Program-made: the position numbers and the translations under genes
The notes under the pieces: generated by a model
Seen by the model: the letters and a program-made list of their open reading frames with translations, nothing else
The model's database searches: none
What the model was told of the DNA's origin: nothing
Source: Diphasiastrum complanatum
Lineage: Eukaryota > Streptophyta > Lycopodiopsida > Lycopodiales > Lycopodiaceae
Length of the DNA: 64,000 bases
Assembly (NCBI GenBank): GCA_029204225.1
Contig: CM055113.1
Coordinates: 28,029,486 to 28,093,485 of the forward strand
Direction of reading: 5' to 3'
Shown: positions 11,607 through 23,200 of the stretch, piece after piece
Layout of the letters: each line of letters starts with the position of its first letter
Position numbering within the stretch: the stretch's first letter is position 1

Positions 11607-12329
11607 CCTAGAATAGACCCTATGTTTTATTGGGGAACATTTTGACTAATTGTTATAACGTTGTGATATAATCCGTTGGGTCCTATATTATATTTAAGTT
11701 TAGACCTACGTTGCATTGGAACAATGTTATGGAATGCTTGCTTTAGAATGCAACATTCCATAACACTAAACATTGTGAAATCAGTGACACATTTTTTTTT
11801 TTAAACGAGGGCTTTAAAACTCAATTTAGGCTAAGTGGGCTACTTATTTTTTTTGACAAGAAGAGTGGTAGGAGCAATAAGTGGGAGATCTTGGCAAGGG
11901 TGGAGTCTATGCGATTGTTGGATACTTTGACACCGCAAATATCAAACAGATTTGTATTTGCCATCCACATTTATATGTCAACGTTTGATCCATGTCAATG
12001 GTAAGAAGATATTACAAATTCAATGACTACAGACAATGCTGATGTTGTTCAAGCAATACAATAGTCCTATTTTTTTCTACAAACCCTTAATTACTGATAG
12101 CAATGAGTAAAGTTTCATCCTTGAGTGTTTGCAATTAGGATCTTTTCTACATGTGTGCTTGGGTTTACTTCTAGAAATAGTGGGTCTCTGTAGGAGTTGT
12201 ACGTTTGAATGGTATCTTTGTTGGTAACATCTAATATTTGTGACTATCAAATCATAGGGTTACCTTGAAGTTGTCATGTCTTGGCTATTGTAACCGCTTC
12301 CCAGTCCATTTATTTATTCTTAAAGTTTT
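11607..12329. other. Non-coding stretch with one hairpin
   Basis: No gene is seen. A perfect 11-bp inverted repeat (GTTATGGAATG / CATTCCATAAC, 11726-11736 and 11754-11764) with further partial pairing outside could be a MITE remnant or a chance hairpin. Confidence 0.4.
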
Positions 12330-12584
12330 CTAGGTGTGCATCTTGAACTGGTGCTTGTTATGACATTGTAATGGGTCAAACTTTTGGTTACTTTCTAATG
12401 ATATCAATCTCTCTTTATTCAATGCCTTAGTTAATAAATTTGTGATCATTGTTTTGGTAGAATTGCAGTGCAATGATACTTCACCAGTCTGAACAAGATC
12501 TCTGATGTAGTAATATTGAAGCCCTATGTGGAATCCACCATTCTTAGAAAGAAAAATACAGCCTTGAGTATGATTGAACAATCT
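12330..12584 (-). pseudogene. Ty1-copia RNase H C-terminal fragment (copy 1)
   Basis: The minus-strand frame at 12330-12581 contains IFLSKN, HIGLQYYYIRDLVQTGEVSL and LLTKALNKER, the conserved tail of copia RNase H (usually written HIDIQYHYIRDLV and LTKPLNKER). The N-terminal RNase H part is missing. The catalytic DNRAA word is replaced. It is the left copy of a direct duplication with 12647-12816. Confidence 0.85.
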
Positions 12585-12816
12585 TCGGGGTCAGCATTTA
12601 ATAAGCATGTCTTGTCTCCATGCTTTGATTTTCATAATGTGGTCAGTCTCTCTTTATTCAATGCCTTACTTAATAAATTTGTAATCATTGTTTTGGCTGG
12701 GCAGAAGTGTAATGCAATGACACTTCACTAGTCTGATGTAGTGATATTGAAGCCCTATGTGAAATCCACCATTCTTAGAAAGAAAAATATAGCCTTGATT
12801 ATGATTGAACAATCTT
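12403..12816 (-). repeat. Direct duplication of the RNase H tail, copies at 12403-12584 and 12647-12816
   Basis: The two blocks read the same from 'tctctctttattcaatgcc' to 'ttgaacaatct' with scattered mismatches and a deletion of 'ctgaacaagatct' type in copy 2. Start-to-start distance is about 244 bp, with about 60 bp of different sequence between them. The duplication occurred after the element was already truncated. Confidence 0.85.
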
Positions 12817-13099
12817 AATATGCATTGTGCAAATAGGTATTTGTACTCTAAACCCTAAACCCCCTTGGATTTACTTTTTAGTGTCATTACAATTCAGAGG
12901 CATGAGTTATTGGTAATGACAAAAAAAAGGGGCTTGAATTAGGTTTTGTTGATGTTTTTCGTATTGAAGTTTACAGTTGGATGGGAGATTCAATGAAGAG
13001 AAAGAAAGAATTAGAAGAACTTTAAAAATAATGAGGGTTGGCAATATTGCAAGTTAAGTAGATTCATAAAGTACATTGGCTAAGGGTCAAGTACTCGAT
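12817..13099. other. No gene seen
   Basis: AT-rich linker between the copia duplication and the hAT remnant. Confidence 0.4.
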
Positions 13100-14015
13100 C
13101 GTATTGTTCACTTGATGCCAACAATTTTGATGACTTGAATGAATATAGATGTAAGAAAAACTAAGTGGTACAAGAATGCATGTATATCTCAATTGCAATT
13201 TTTTGTGAGAGTTCTTGTAGATATTATTTTAAAATCAAATATATTCAATAAATATATTCAAGCTGATAATTTGGAGCTTTGTATGATTGGGTTGAACATT
13301 GTTAAATATTATCCAAGTTATGGAGGTATGTGCACCGTACTTATTCAACAATAGGTGGACAACTTGGTAATGGAGCTCCTTTAGTTTTAAAGTTCATCGA
13401 AGATCATAATAACAAAGTATTGAAAAGTGTAGACAAAGAGGGCCTTCACATACACAAAACTTTCATGTGCAAGTATGCCAAGTGATAATAGATGGCCTAA
13501 GTCTCTTAATGATTACATGATACAAACATGAATATATGTTAATCATATCATTGACTCAATGAATTTGAACTTTGGATGGTTTTTTTTGTCCCCCAGGATG
13601 TTCTTATGCTAGTGAATTAGCAAGGCAGATTGTTTTTTATAACAACTTTTAGAAAGATTTCAAGAAGTGGTAGATGAGACTATTTGTAGGAATGAATGCC
13701 ATGATTTTATTTCTTGGATGCATATGTCTTGTGGATCAAAGTCAAGGTTAGACACACGGAGGTTTTCTTTTAATTCTTTAGACTGGCGGAAAAACTGCCC
13801 AAATTTGAGGAAACAATGGCAAGCCATCATGTAAATACCTATGAGCATAGTTGTATGTGAGAGAGGATATTCAAAACAAAATGAAATTGAGGACAAAAAG
13901 CACACAAAATTGAAAACAAACTGTGTATAATACATAATGCAATAGCTATCAATGGTGTGGATGAGGACCATATTGATATATGGTCACATGTCAAGCAAAG
14001 AAGAGCATAATTTGT
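13100..14015 (+). pseudogene. hAT-family transposase remnant (C-terminal half)
   Basis: The 3' part carries the hAT dimerisation signature: IPMSIVVCERGYSKQNEIE (about 13834-13890), followed by KLKTNCV and a degraded MQ..S box, and preceded by SLDWRKNCPNLRKQW (about 13780-13824). Upstream, 13139-13354 (71 codons) has the leucine-rich look of the alpha-helical region but is in a separate frame. Several stops interrupt the C-terminal frame. CERG-Y/F-S-K-QN is typical of zinc-finger-MYM/ZNF862-like hAT relatives. No BED finger or TIR was found, so this is a 5'-truncated fossil. Confidence 0.75.
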
Positions 14016-15300
14016 CTCTTGAGGTATGTGTTCACTGAAATTGAATTTGTACTTTGAAATTTTTTAAGTTACACTTGTTGCTTATTATATTGGAATATAT
14101 CATAGAAATTTATTGGAAGATATTGACCCATGCATTTGTTGTTCTGTAGGTTCTTGGATGAAGTATAAACTTTCTATGATGAGATTTTATGGGATGTTTC
14201 ATAATATTTATGCAAATCTGTATTCCGGATCATTAAATGGCAAATGATGAAAAAGTGTTTATGAATGCCACATAATTGATGAAAAAGTGTTTATAAATGC
14301 CCGCTACTAAATTTGTGGCAATATCATAATAATTTCTTAGTGCTAAATTATCTTTATTTCAATTTATATTCACATGCTTTTGTTTATACTCTTTGATTTT
14401 CTTTGTATTGATAACATCATTGAATAAGTCAAATATAAGAATCTATCATTGATTTGTGTCTGTAAAGCATGTCTTGCTTGTTGGGGGACAAGCCCATTAT
14501 CATGTCTTCACCTTAAGCTTTGGAAATTGGAAGGTGAAGTTTGATGAGAACTTGCAATTGTCATAGGGGAATCTGGAAATAGAAGCAAATCTATGATGAG
14601 TTTTATTTTTTCAAACTCATGATTTTTAACTTTTCAAACTCATCATTTCGCACTCTTAATTTACATGGTTTTCATTGTTTCATATTCTAAATGTTGGTAT
14701 TTTTCGAGAGTTGACTTTTGTACTTGCAATCTTTTTGAATCATCAACCATAAAATTGTAACTTAGTAGTTTGAATGTTAGCTAAAGCATTTTTAGAGTAT
14801 TAATCCAAAGGTATATTTTAAACTTAGATGTCAAATGAAAGGCAAAAAAACATAAGACTTTCACGTAGCAATGTGAAAGACAAATCTAAATCAAGCAAGT
14901 CATCCAATCTCGACATTGTCTATCGAAATCAAGCAAGTCATGGGCCATCCAATCCCAACACTGTCGGAGAAAGCTAGCAAAGTATAAGAATGAAATCGAT
15001 ATCTTTTCTCAAAAGCCTGCATGATGAAAATTTTGATGTTTTATGAGTAGTACTTAAAAAATCCTTTTTTGAGGATAACCCAAAAAAGGTTTCCCAAACA
15101 CTGCTTGAATCTGGATGGCTACCAAAAAAGATGGATACAAGAAAGTTGGGCATGTTAGATTGAAAAAAAGGGGTTACTTTTCAAATTCCAAGGCTGACCT
15201 GGTCAGTGGTCGTGCACGCTCTCTTTTTTTTTTTCCCCTGATCTCTTGTTGGTCGTGACTCGTGACTCGTGCACGCTTTTTGCTGAAAAGACAAATCTAA
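14016..15300. other. Non-coding; holds a dispersed repeat at about 14965-15095
   Basis: No gene is seen. From 14965 the words aaagctagcaaagtataagaatgaaatc and, further on, aaaaaaggtttccc reappear in related form at 26640-26895 and partly at 57150-57190, marking a repeat family present three times in the window. Positions 14886-14965 also hold a short duplication (caagcaagtcatccaatc / caagcaagtcatgggccatccaatc). Confidence 0.5.
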
Positions 15301-16564
15301 AAAGCCTTCATACACGAACTTTACATTTGAATTTTGGATGCAGAATGCAGATATTAGTCAAAAAGACAAAGTTACTGCTGACATTTTCTCGATCAACACT
15401 TTCCAGAACAGAAAATACGTAGCACGCTGTCTAGCCTAGAACCCACTTTGCTGCTGCAGTCTTAGACTGCAGTTTTGGGATGTAAATTTACTAGTAGCTG
15501 CTACAGATCCTGCCTGAGGCAGCAGGCGGCTGTCAACCTTCAAAGTCCAGACTCCAAACGCGCTACAGCAATAGATTTTCAAACACTTTTTGTTTCTGGT
15601 CAAGCGATGGATTAGAAATCTTCTAACTTGTATTGAAGCCCCTCTACCACGCTAACAAGGAGTATTAGGTGTTGGGTTTTTGGCACTAATTTTCTAGTCA
15701 AATTCTCAATCCGAATGAAAGAGGGAAACGGTCATTTGTTGTGAATTCTCATCTTCTCTTCTCGTCTGCGTCAAAGGACTTGACACTTGATTCTGTGGAT
15801 AATTTTCCTCAGAATTAGGTTTCTGTGTCTAGATACCTGCAGCATACAGGTTTATGTTGACCCTTTTGTAGAGCCCTGGTGCTTGCATATATGCACATAT
15901 ATAAATATATATGTATATGTATAAGCACATATATTTGTGTATGTGTGTGTATGTATATTTACGTTTCTAACTCTTAGTCTGTATCATTTCCTGCTTTCGA
16001 CTATTTTAGCATCATTTGCCAATTGTTAGGTTTCCGGTGAGATGTGCCTGGAATATCGAAATGAACCTATGAAATCGACACCACAGCTTAATCTTGTTGT
16101 TGGTGAATGTGCAACATTCGCCATCTCTCATGGATTGCTAAGATATGTGCTGCAATCAATCGATAAGTTTACTTGAGCCTCTTGATTTGAGTATCTGCAT
16201 TTGTCACGTGGTTGATTCTGTCAGTCAAGTTCAAAGATTTAAATGCAAAATCTTGAAGCTGGCATGCAGTAATGACACGGCATTCACATGAATCTGTTGC
16301 AAACAAGGCAGAAGTTCTGCAGTTGAATCTGAAACAACAGTAATTGACAGCCAATATTACGGCTAAAAGTGTACTCTGTAAAAGAAGACTGATCTCTCAA
16401 TTGGCGCTGAAATGTTGGCTTTAAATTGTTGACCTTTCTCGTCGTGGACTTTAGGGATTTCATCATTTAAGCATACAAAGAGGACAACTTTCTACACTTT
16501 GCATAAGATTTTTTCTACGTACTAGAACAGCAAATTTCAGCGCACATTAAGTGGGAGACGTGTT
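15301..16564 (+). promoter_or_regulatory. Putative WRKY promoter/5' UTR with W-box cluster and G-box
   Basis: W-box cores TTGAC(C/T) occur at 15857-15862 and 16429-16434 on the plus strand, and at 15356-15361, 15598-15603, 15696-15701 and 16223-16228 on the minus strand. A palindromic G-box CACGTG is at 16205-16210. Six W-boxes in about 1.2 kb is more than the one or two expected by chance. WRKY genes are commonly auto- or cross-regulated through W-boxes, so such control is plausible here. The transcription start is unknown, and the TA-rich stretch near 15893-15930 is not a convincing TATA box. Confidence 0.45.
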
Positions 16565-17292
16565 ATGGAGCACGAAGGAGATGAAATTCATAATTCTCAG
16601 AACCTGGATTACGATAGACTTATAAGGTCTCAGATCATGCTAGGCTGTCAACAGGCAAAGCAGCTGGAGCTGAAGCTTATGGATGCACCATCTGGTTACC
16701 TTGAGCAGGTAGAGTTTGATAATGCCCAGGCTATTTTTGCAAGCCTGATCAGTGATGCCGCGACTGTTGTTAATACTTTCACTCGATTGTTATCATACCT
16801 GAACTCGTGGCATTCCCTGGTCGGAAAAGCCAGAACTTCTGATGAAAGCTTATCCTTTGGACTTAGGTCATCTGCTTGGAAACAGACCCATCAACCCAAC
16901 GTTCTTTTGCAAGCACTAAATATGCAAGAAACTCGCTTTGATGGAGGTAAACCCACTTCTAGGTCTGTTAGGCTAGCTTCTGGAACGCCACCAATATCTA
17001 CTCGTTTTGAATCTACCTCAGATTTAGGCACCATGCTCAGTCCTGCAATAGGTAGTCCGGCTGCTAGAACATCATCTCAATCGCCTCGCTTTTCACCGAC
17101 TTCAAGAAACTCGCTTACACCGAGCCCTCCTTTGGAAGCACCAGGCAAAACTCCATCACAAAGTATCTTCAGCGCTCAAGATTTTGCAGCAGCATCAAAT
17201 GTGGAAGCCAATCAATGGGTAGAGGGAATGGTAAGTCCAGATCAGTTAGAGACGGAAGGATCCTCAGATCAGCAGCAAGTGTCCAAAAGGAG
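16565..17292 (+). CDS. WRKY exon 1
   Basis: Codes for residues 1-242 plus two bases. The region LGCQQAKQLELKLMDAP to LLSYLNSW is the N-terminal helix pair typical of group III, followed by a long Ser/Pro-rich linker and the basic VSKR. The frame stays open to 17566 by reading into the intron; that tail (after SKRR, about residue 243) has no family similarity and is not expected in the mature protein. ATG 16565 is the first Met of the frame. Confidence 0.85.
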
Positions 17293-20200
17293 GTACATAA
17301 GCTTTTCTACTTACACTCATGGAAATTGTAGATGTTCAGTTGATTCACTGAGCTACTTTGAGAGATCATTGCTTAAAACTTCTGCAGAAATTGTAAAACT
17401 TCCTCCAGAGAACGTGATTGGCTTAACCGTCTTGGCACCCTCTCTTACCTGTACTTTCTATATCGCCATGATCGCCCACCATAGCCTTAGCTTGAAAGGA
17501 GTAAAACAAACCCTTGTTAAAGTTTCATGCCAAAACTTGGGTGGTTTCACACTTATTCTCTTTTGATTGAAATTTGGCCTTAGGACCAAAAACCCACAAG
17601 CCTCAAATGCGAGTTGCCCATCCGAAAGTGATTATTAGTGAGTGAATAGGCAAGTTAAGCTAAAGAGTGTCACTAGTGTCATTGACAGTCTTTTGCTTAA
17701 CTTGCACCTTCTGACGGGCACTTGGCAGTTAAAGCATATGCATATTCTAGTGAAAATCTAGAATTTGGGCCGATTTATGCCTGCCATTTGAGTGAAAATG
17801 GACCACCCCAATCTCACATTGCATGGGCTAGGGGCCTAAGTTTCAATAGACCCAAGAGATTGATAGATTGGACTTGTTATGACTTTAGGTCTTACGTTGA
17901 TATAAGGTGACTACTCAATTTGTTTACATGATGCCCAAAAGATCAACTTCATGTTGTGATTAGACTCCGTGTCTTGGGTTGATAGTAAGTGATCAAGACT
18001 TCTCAATTTGTTCACTTATGCCCAAAGTATCCACTTCATGTTCTCCCAAAGAGTGACTGCCACCAGTAGGGTTAAAGTGATTGCTACCACAAGTGACCCA
18101 ACTGGTGGCAACAATAGGTCATAACTTTCAATTTAATAGCGAGTGACTACTCAACTTGTTCACATATTAATGCCCAAAAGATTCACTTGATGTTCTCTTC
18201 ACCCAAAGTGTGACTAAATGTAGTTCGAAAGGGAAGGACCAAATTACAACTCAAGTCAAACACAAATACAAGCAACAAAGGCCACCTAAATTTTACCAAA
18301 AATGACCCCCTTAAACAACATGACTCATGAGATTATATAAACATTCATATGTGTACCCTAATAAAAATGAGGTGGATAATATATTTGTAATAATTAAATT
18401 TTTTCAAATTTGCTAGGAGTTCAAATACACTTAGATTTGGGTGTTAAACCTTTTACACCTTTATTATGTATTCATTTGCCAAAATAAAATTACACTTACT
18501 TCTAAATTCATACTTTAGTACTAAATTGCATTTAGTTCATGTGCCCCTAGGAATTTTAAGACGTGTCTTGGACTCTACTTAGTAACACCTATTTTATAAT
18601 GGTGGTAGCACCCATGTTGTAGTATGGTCTTTAATTCGTCAATCTCACATTCAAACGTAGTGAGAGGGTGTGGTTTATTTGAGTTGGGCTTGCACACCCA
18701 AGTTCGAATCCCTACCCATGCGATTGAAGACTTGGTTAGGATATAAAACATATGTGCCCATTGTTAGTTACTAATAAGTAGGCAACATAGTCACTATAGT
18801 AAGTATTCATATACCTTATTTCCAACATAATACTAGTTTGTTGTGCATCCACAATGGGACGAGCTCATGTAAGTGCTATATTTAAATTTCTCTCTTTTTG
18901 TTGAGTGAGAATTTCCAATAACCTACCTTCCCTTTCATAGAGTGTAGTACTTACCATGAGGTGAAGGAAATCTTATCGTAGGATAAGTGGAGACTTTTGA
19001 GTGGGGTAGTTGATATTCTTACGTAGGCAATCTATTTCCATGAGCCATTAATCTAATTTTCCTTCATTTTTTCACGAGCCATTAAATTGCTTTTTCTTCA
19101 TTTGATTGTGCTATCTATGATTAATGGCAAGTTCGTAATGCTTGTTCATGAAAACCTAATGCCAATTCATGAGTTGTTCTCCACCTCACTTAATCAAAAT
19201 CTCAACTTTCTACATGAGTTATTACATTCAAGCAAGGTAGGCGTGGTGGTATGTTTTACCCTAGTCACTATTGAACTTGCCTTCATATGAAACCATTTTA
19301 ATTATTTTGAATGTGGTTAGCAAGCTTGCTCTTTTATCCTTCAATATTGGGCCTTAGTCCTTAGCTTCAACATTCGTATCACAATCTGCTTCAGATTTCT
19401 TGCATGTTTGAGGACTATTCTTAACAAATTGGTGTTAGTTCCCTAAAATTGTTGCAAGTCTAATTTCGTGAAGATGATCATACATAATATAGCCAGTGTT
19501 AGCCAATGTCACCTCTATAATAGTTAACGATGTTCACTAGTTAGTTTTATTTTACTCCCAAGAATTTAACAAAGGAAAACTGCTAAAAATATTGATTGTT
19601 AGAAGATTTTACTCCATCTTCTCAAAGTCTGACTAAAATAAATGTTACTTGATACACCTATATGGGAGTGTCATAATTCTACTTTGGGAATTAATTACAA
19701 AGGGCAATTGTGAGTAAACAACTCCAAGGTGACCATTCAAAAAAAAAAAAACATTGCCTATATTCTAAGGGTCCTTCCTCCATCAATGAGGCTTAAACAT
19801 TTCGAACATGGAGGCTCAAACATGAGTTTGCAACCTTTTTTCTAGCATTCAGGTTCACTAACTTAGCTCAAAATTTCTAGCCTTTATTGTAAGGGTCCAT
19901 CCTCCATTGATGAGGCTTAAACGAGAGGGTTAACCATTAAATTTCCAGTTGTCGTTTTCCGAATTAAGGACTTAGCCTCGGTCATCTATTTACATTCTTG
20001 TTTGATTCCCTGGATACATGTTACATCCAAGCTTGTATGGTAGATAAATGTTAGGATGCAAAAGTAAAAACAAAACAAAAAAAAACTAGCAATTATGGAA
20101 GGTTAACATCATAACAAATAAACAAGGTTATTACAACAAAAACTTAACATGCTTGGAGACAACATGTGTCTAGGGAATCAAATAAATATGTAGGCAATTA

Positions 20201-23200
20201 AAACATGTAATGTACTATGAACATTTGTCTTTACTACATTTAAAACCCCAAGTGAAGAACATTACTAAGCATAGCATGTGTTTGCTCTTTTGACCTTCAA
20301 TAATACAGACCAGTCAATGTTTAAACGAGATCAAAACGTACTTAGTCTATGTTACATGCAAGGTAGAGTCCATTCTATCCAATGAGGAACTTACACGAGG
20401 CTTTTGTTGAGCATGATAAAGAGAATCAAAATTCAAGGGCAAGTTTAGAATCAAGCAGATTGCTCCCTACCGGCATGCTCCATGGTGTTATGGTTTATGT
20501 AGGCCATTTTAATGCAAAATGGCTTGCAAACACTTTTTGAACTTTTTTGTCATCTCAAGTGATTTTCAAGCTATTTATGTCATAGAATAGTCCTCATTTA
20601 AGGCCACTATATATCATATCATAGAAATAACAATACTAAAGTAGCGATGTTAGGAAAATAGACATTTAAAATTTTAAGAGAGTTTTGTTATGTCCATGTC
20701 TTGTATATAGGATTCAACATAATCCTAGACTTGGATATCTGGTACTCTAGTGTATGAGATTATTAGTTATGCCACGTCATTTCGGACTTGGCCAGAAATG
20801 TAATTAAAAACCTTGTAAGGGCCCAAGTGTTGTAATTGGACCTATGGAGCTTTTGCATGGTGATTGACACCTTTGGTGCAAGAATAGGAAGTCAAATGCT
20901 TTTGATACGAATATTAGGGAGATCCTAGAGAGAAAATTCTCTACCTTTTGGGGAGTATTTATCTTGTACAAACTCGCCCATCTTCTTCATGAAGTGAATA
21001 ACCTTATTGAGATGAAATCAGTTAGTTTTATAAGGTCACAATACCTTTCACTTTCGGTTGAAGACTCTACATGTAGATTTGCCAATAGTTGAGTGCGACA
21101 CTTAACTAGTGAACAATCAAAACTGTTTGGATGACCAGTAGATAAAAGTTCTATTGATTTAGGATTGGTCCATTTCCTACCCAAATATGGGGCTTTCAGC
21201 CCGAACCACATATGGGAAGGGAGAAACAAGATGATGTATGAGGTGTGGAGGATTAGTTGACCGAGTCGACCGGTTATGTTAATCTACTTTGAATTCCGGA
21301 AGTATAAGTGATTGTGAGAGTGAGTGCAATTGGAAATTAGGCTTTCGAATTATACTTTTAAATTGCGTCTAGAAATTTGGGTCCCTTTCCCCATTGTTCA
21401 TTTAGAATCTCAAGAAATCGAAGATTCTAAGGGAAGAGGTAATGGCAGTCGGATAATCCAATTATGGAACCATTTTCGTGTTGCAATTGAATTTGGATTA
21501 AATCCTTGGAATTTGCAAATGAAAAGCAGTTGGAATGTGTTCCATATTACAAGAATTTTGTAATTTGGATTTTTTTCTATTATAGAGTGTTTCTTTGTAT
21601 TAATTGAGACAACCAAGAGTACTTCTAACTTATCAAAAAATTAAATTCTTTTTACCGATTCTGAAATAGATATCAGATATCTATTGCAGTATTTTTACGG
21701 TTGTATTGAGATTCTTAATGTTCCTTTTGGTTTATTGAATATGCTTGTCGCATTTGAATAGTCTTTGAACGATATATTTCATCCATATCTAGGTCAATGC
21801 GAAGTGGTATTCTTAGGTGATGTCTTCATCTATAGTGAAAGGCTTAAGGAGCATGAGAGAATTCGATAGCTAGAAGTATTTTTTGGAATTGGTTGTGAAT
21901 CTGATCCTATATTTTAATCTTCTTGACTTTCTAGTAAGAATATCTAGAAGCATAGGATTCTTGGAGGGAAAGCTAGTGTCATGGCCATATTCTATTAAGG
22001 ACATGGAATAGTCCTAATATGGTAGATCGGCCCTTCAATATTCGAGTTTGTTAGCCACGCCAAGATTTAATTCCATGTCAAGGCCTATTTGTGACAAATG
22101 ACCTTGAGAGGACCACACACTCTAATTGAGACATATGGAGTAGTGCATGTACGTGTGATGGATATAGGCAGGAGGACTGCATGAAGAGCTGTGACCTATT
22201 TATAGTTGACCTGCATGGGGATTGCATGGGTTCATACACAAGAATCTACTCTATATATATTGAGGTAGGGGTTCTCCCGTCGACAACTTGGCATTACAAA
22301 TTGCTCTCTTCTTCTCTTGCTTTCACATGGCATGGCTCGGGGGCTAGATCCAGAATTGATCTAGGTTTGGTTGGGAGGTTTTGCTCCAACGTGTCTCTTA
22401 TTGTGTTTTCCTATCCTCATCTTAGGGGTTTTCCCTAGTGGTCTTTACATTGGTATCAGAGCAAGGCTAGGATGTGGTCTTGGATGGGAAGGAGACAAGC
22501 TCTATACCAAATCAAAAGCACATGGATTTATTTCTTGGATTAGTGTGTAGAACTCTCAAGAAGAAAATCGAGTTTTGGATCCTCTAATTCTGAATTGAAG
22601 CATGTTGGCAAGAGGAGTGGTAGAGTGCACTTCCACCGAATTATTTTTTTGTTAATATTGCTTCTAATTAGTATGGATTCATCTCTGATTTTTTGAAACT
22701 TTGAGAGAACCCTTTTTGAGGTAGTATGATTTGTGTATACAAATCTGGTAGCTTGTTTCCCATATCAATGATGATTGATAACATGTAGGACTGGTTTATA
22801 TTTGTTGATAGATTGAGTATGTTCAATTTATCCTGGAAAACACACTATTAGAACTAAGATTTTGGGATTCTACTGTTTGCATGTTGAGGATTCAGTTTTG
22901 AAGAAGTTAATCCTTCGGTACTACGTGCCAACTATAGACCCTTGTGAAACTGCTGTTATGTTTATATTCTTTAATGATATGCTACTGAAAACAGAGACTA
23001 GTTTTAGACAAACATCCTAATGTGTGTGAGTAACTATTCCTAGAAAAATATTGATGTTGTAAATGATTGGAATAGGAACTTTGTGATGATTCTTAAGATG
23101 ATGAGTAATTCTCAATCTATGAAAGAGTCAAGAATTTATATTAGTTAGTTGAAAATATGAATTTATTTACTCTAGTAGTTCTACTACTGATTGTGGTCTA

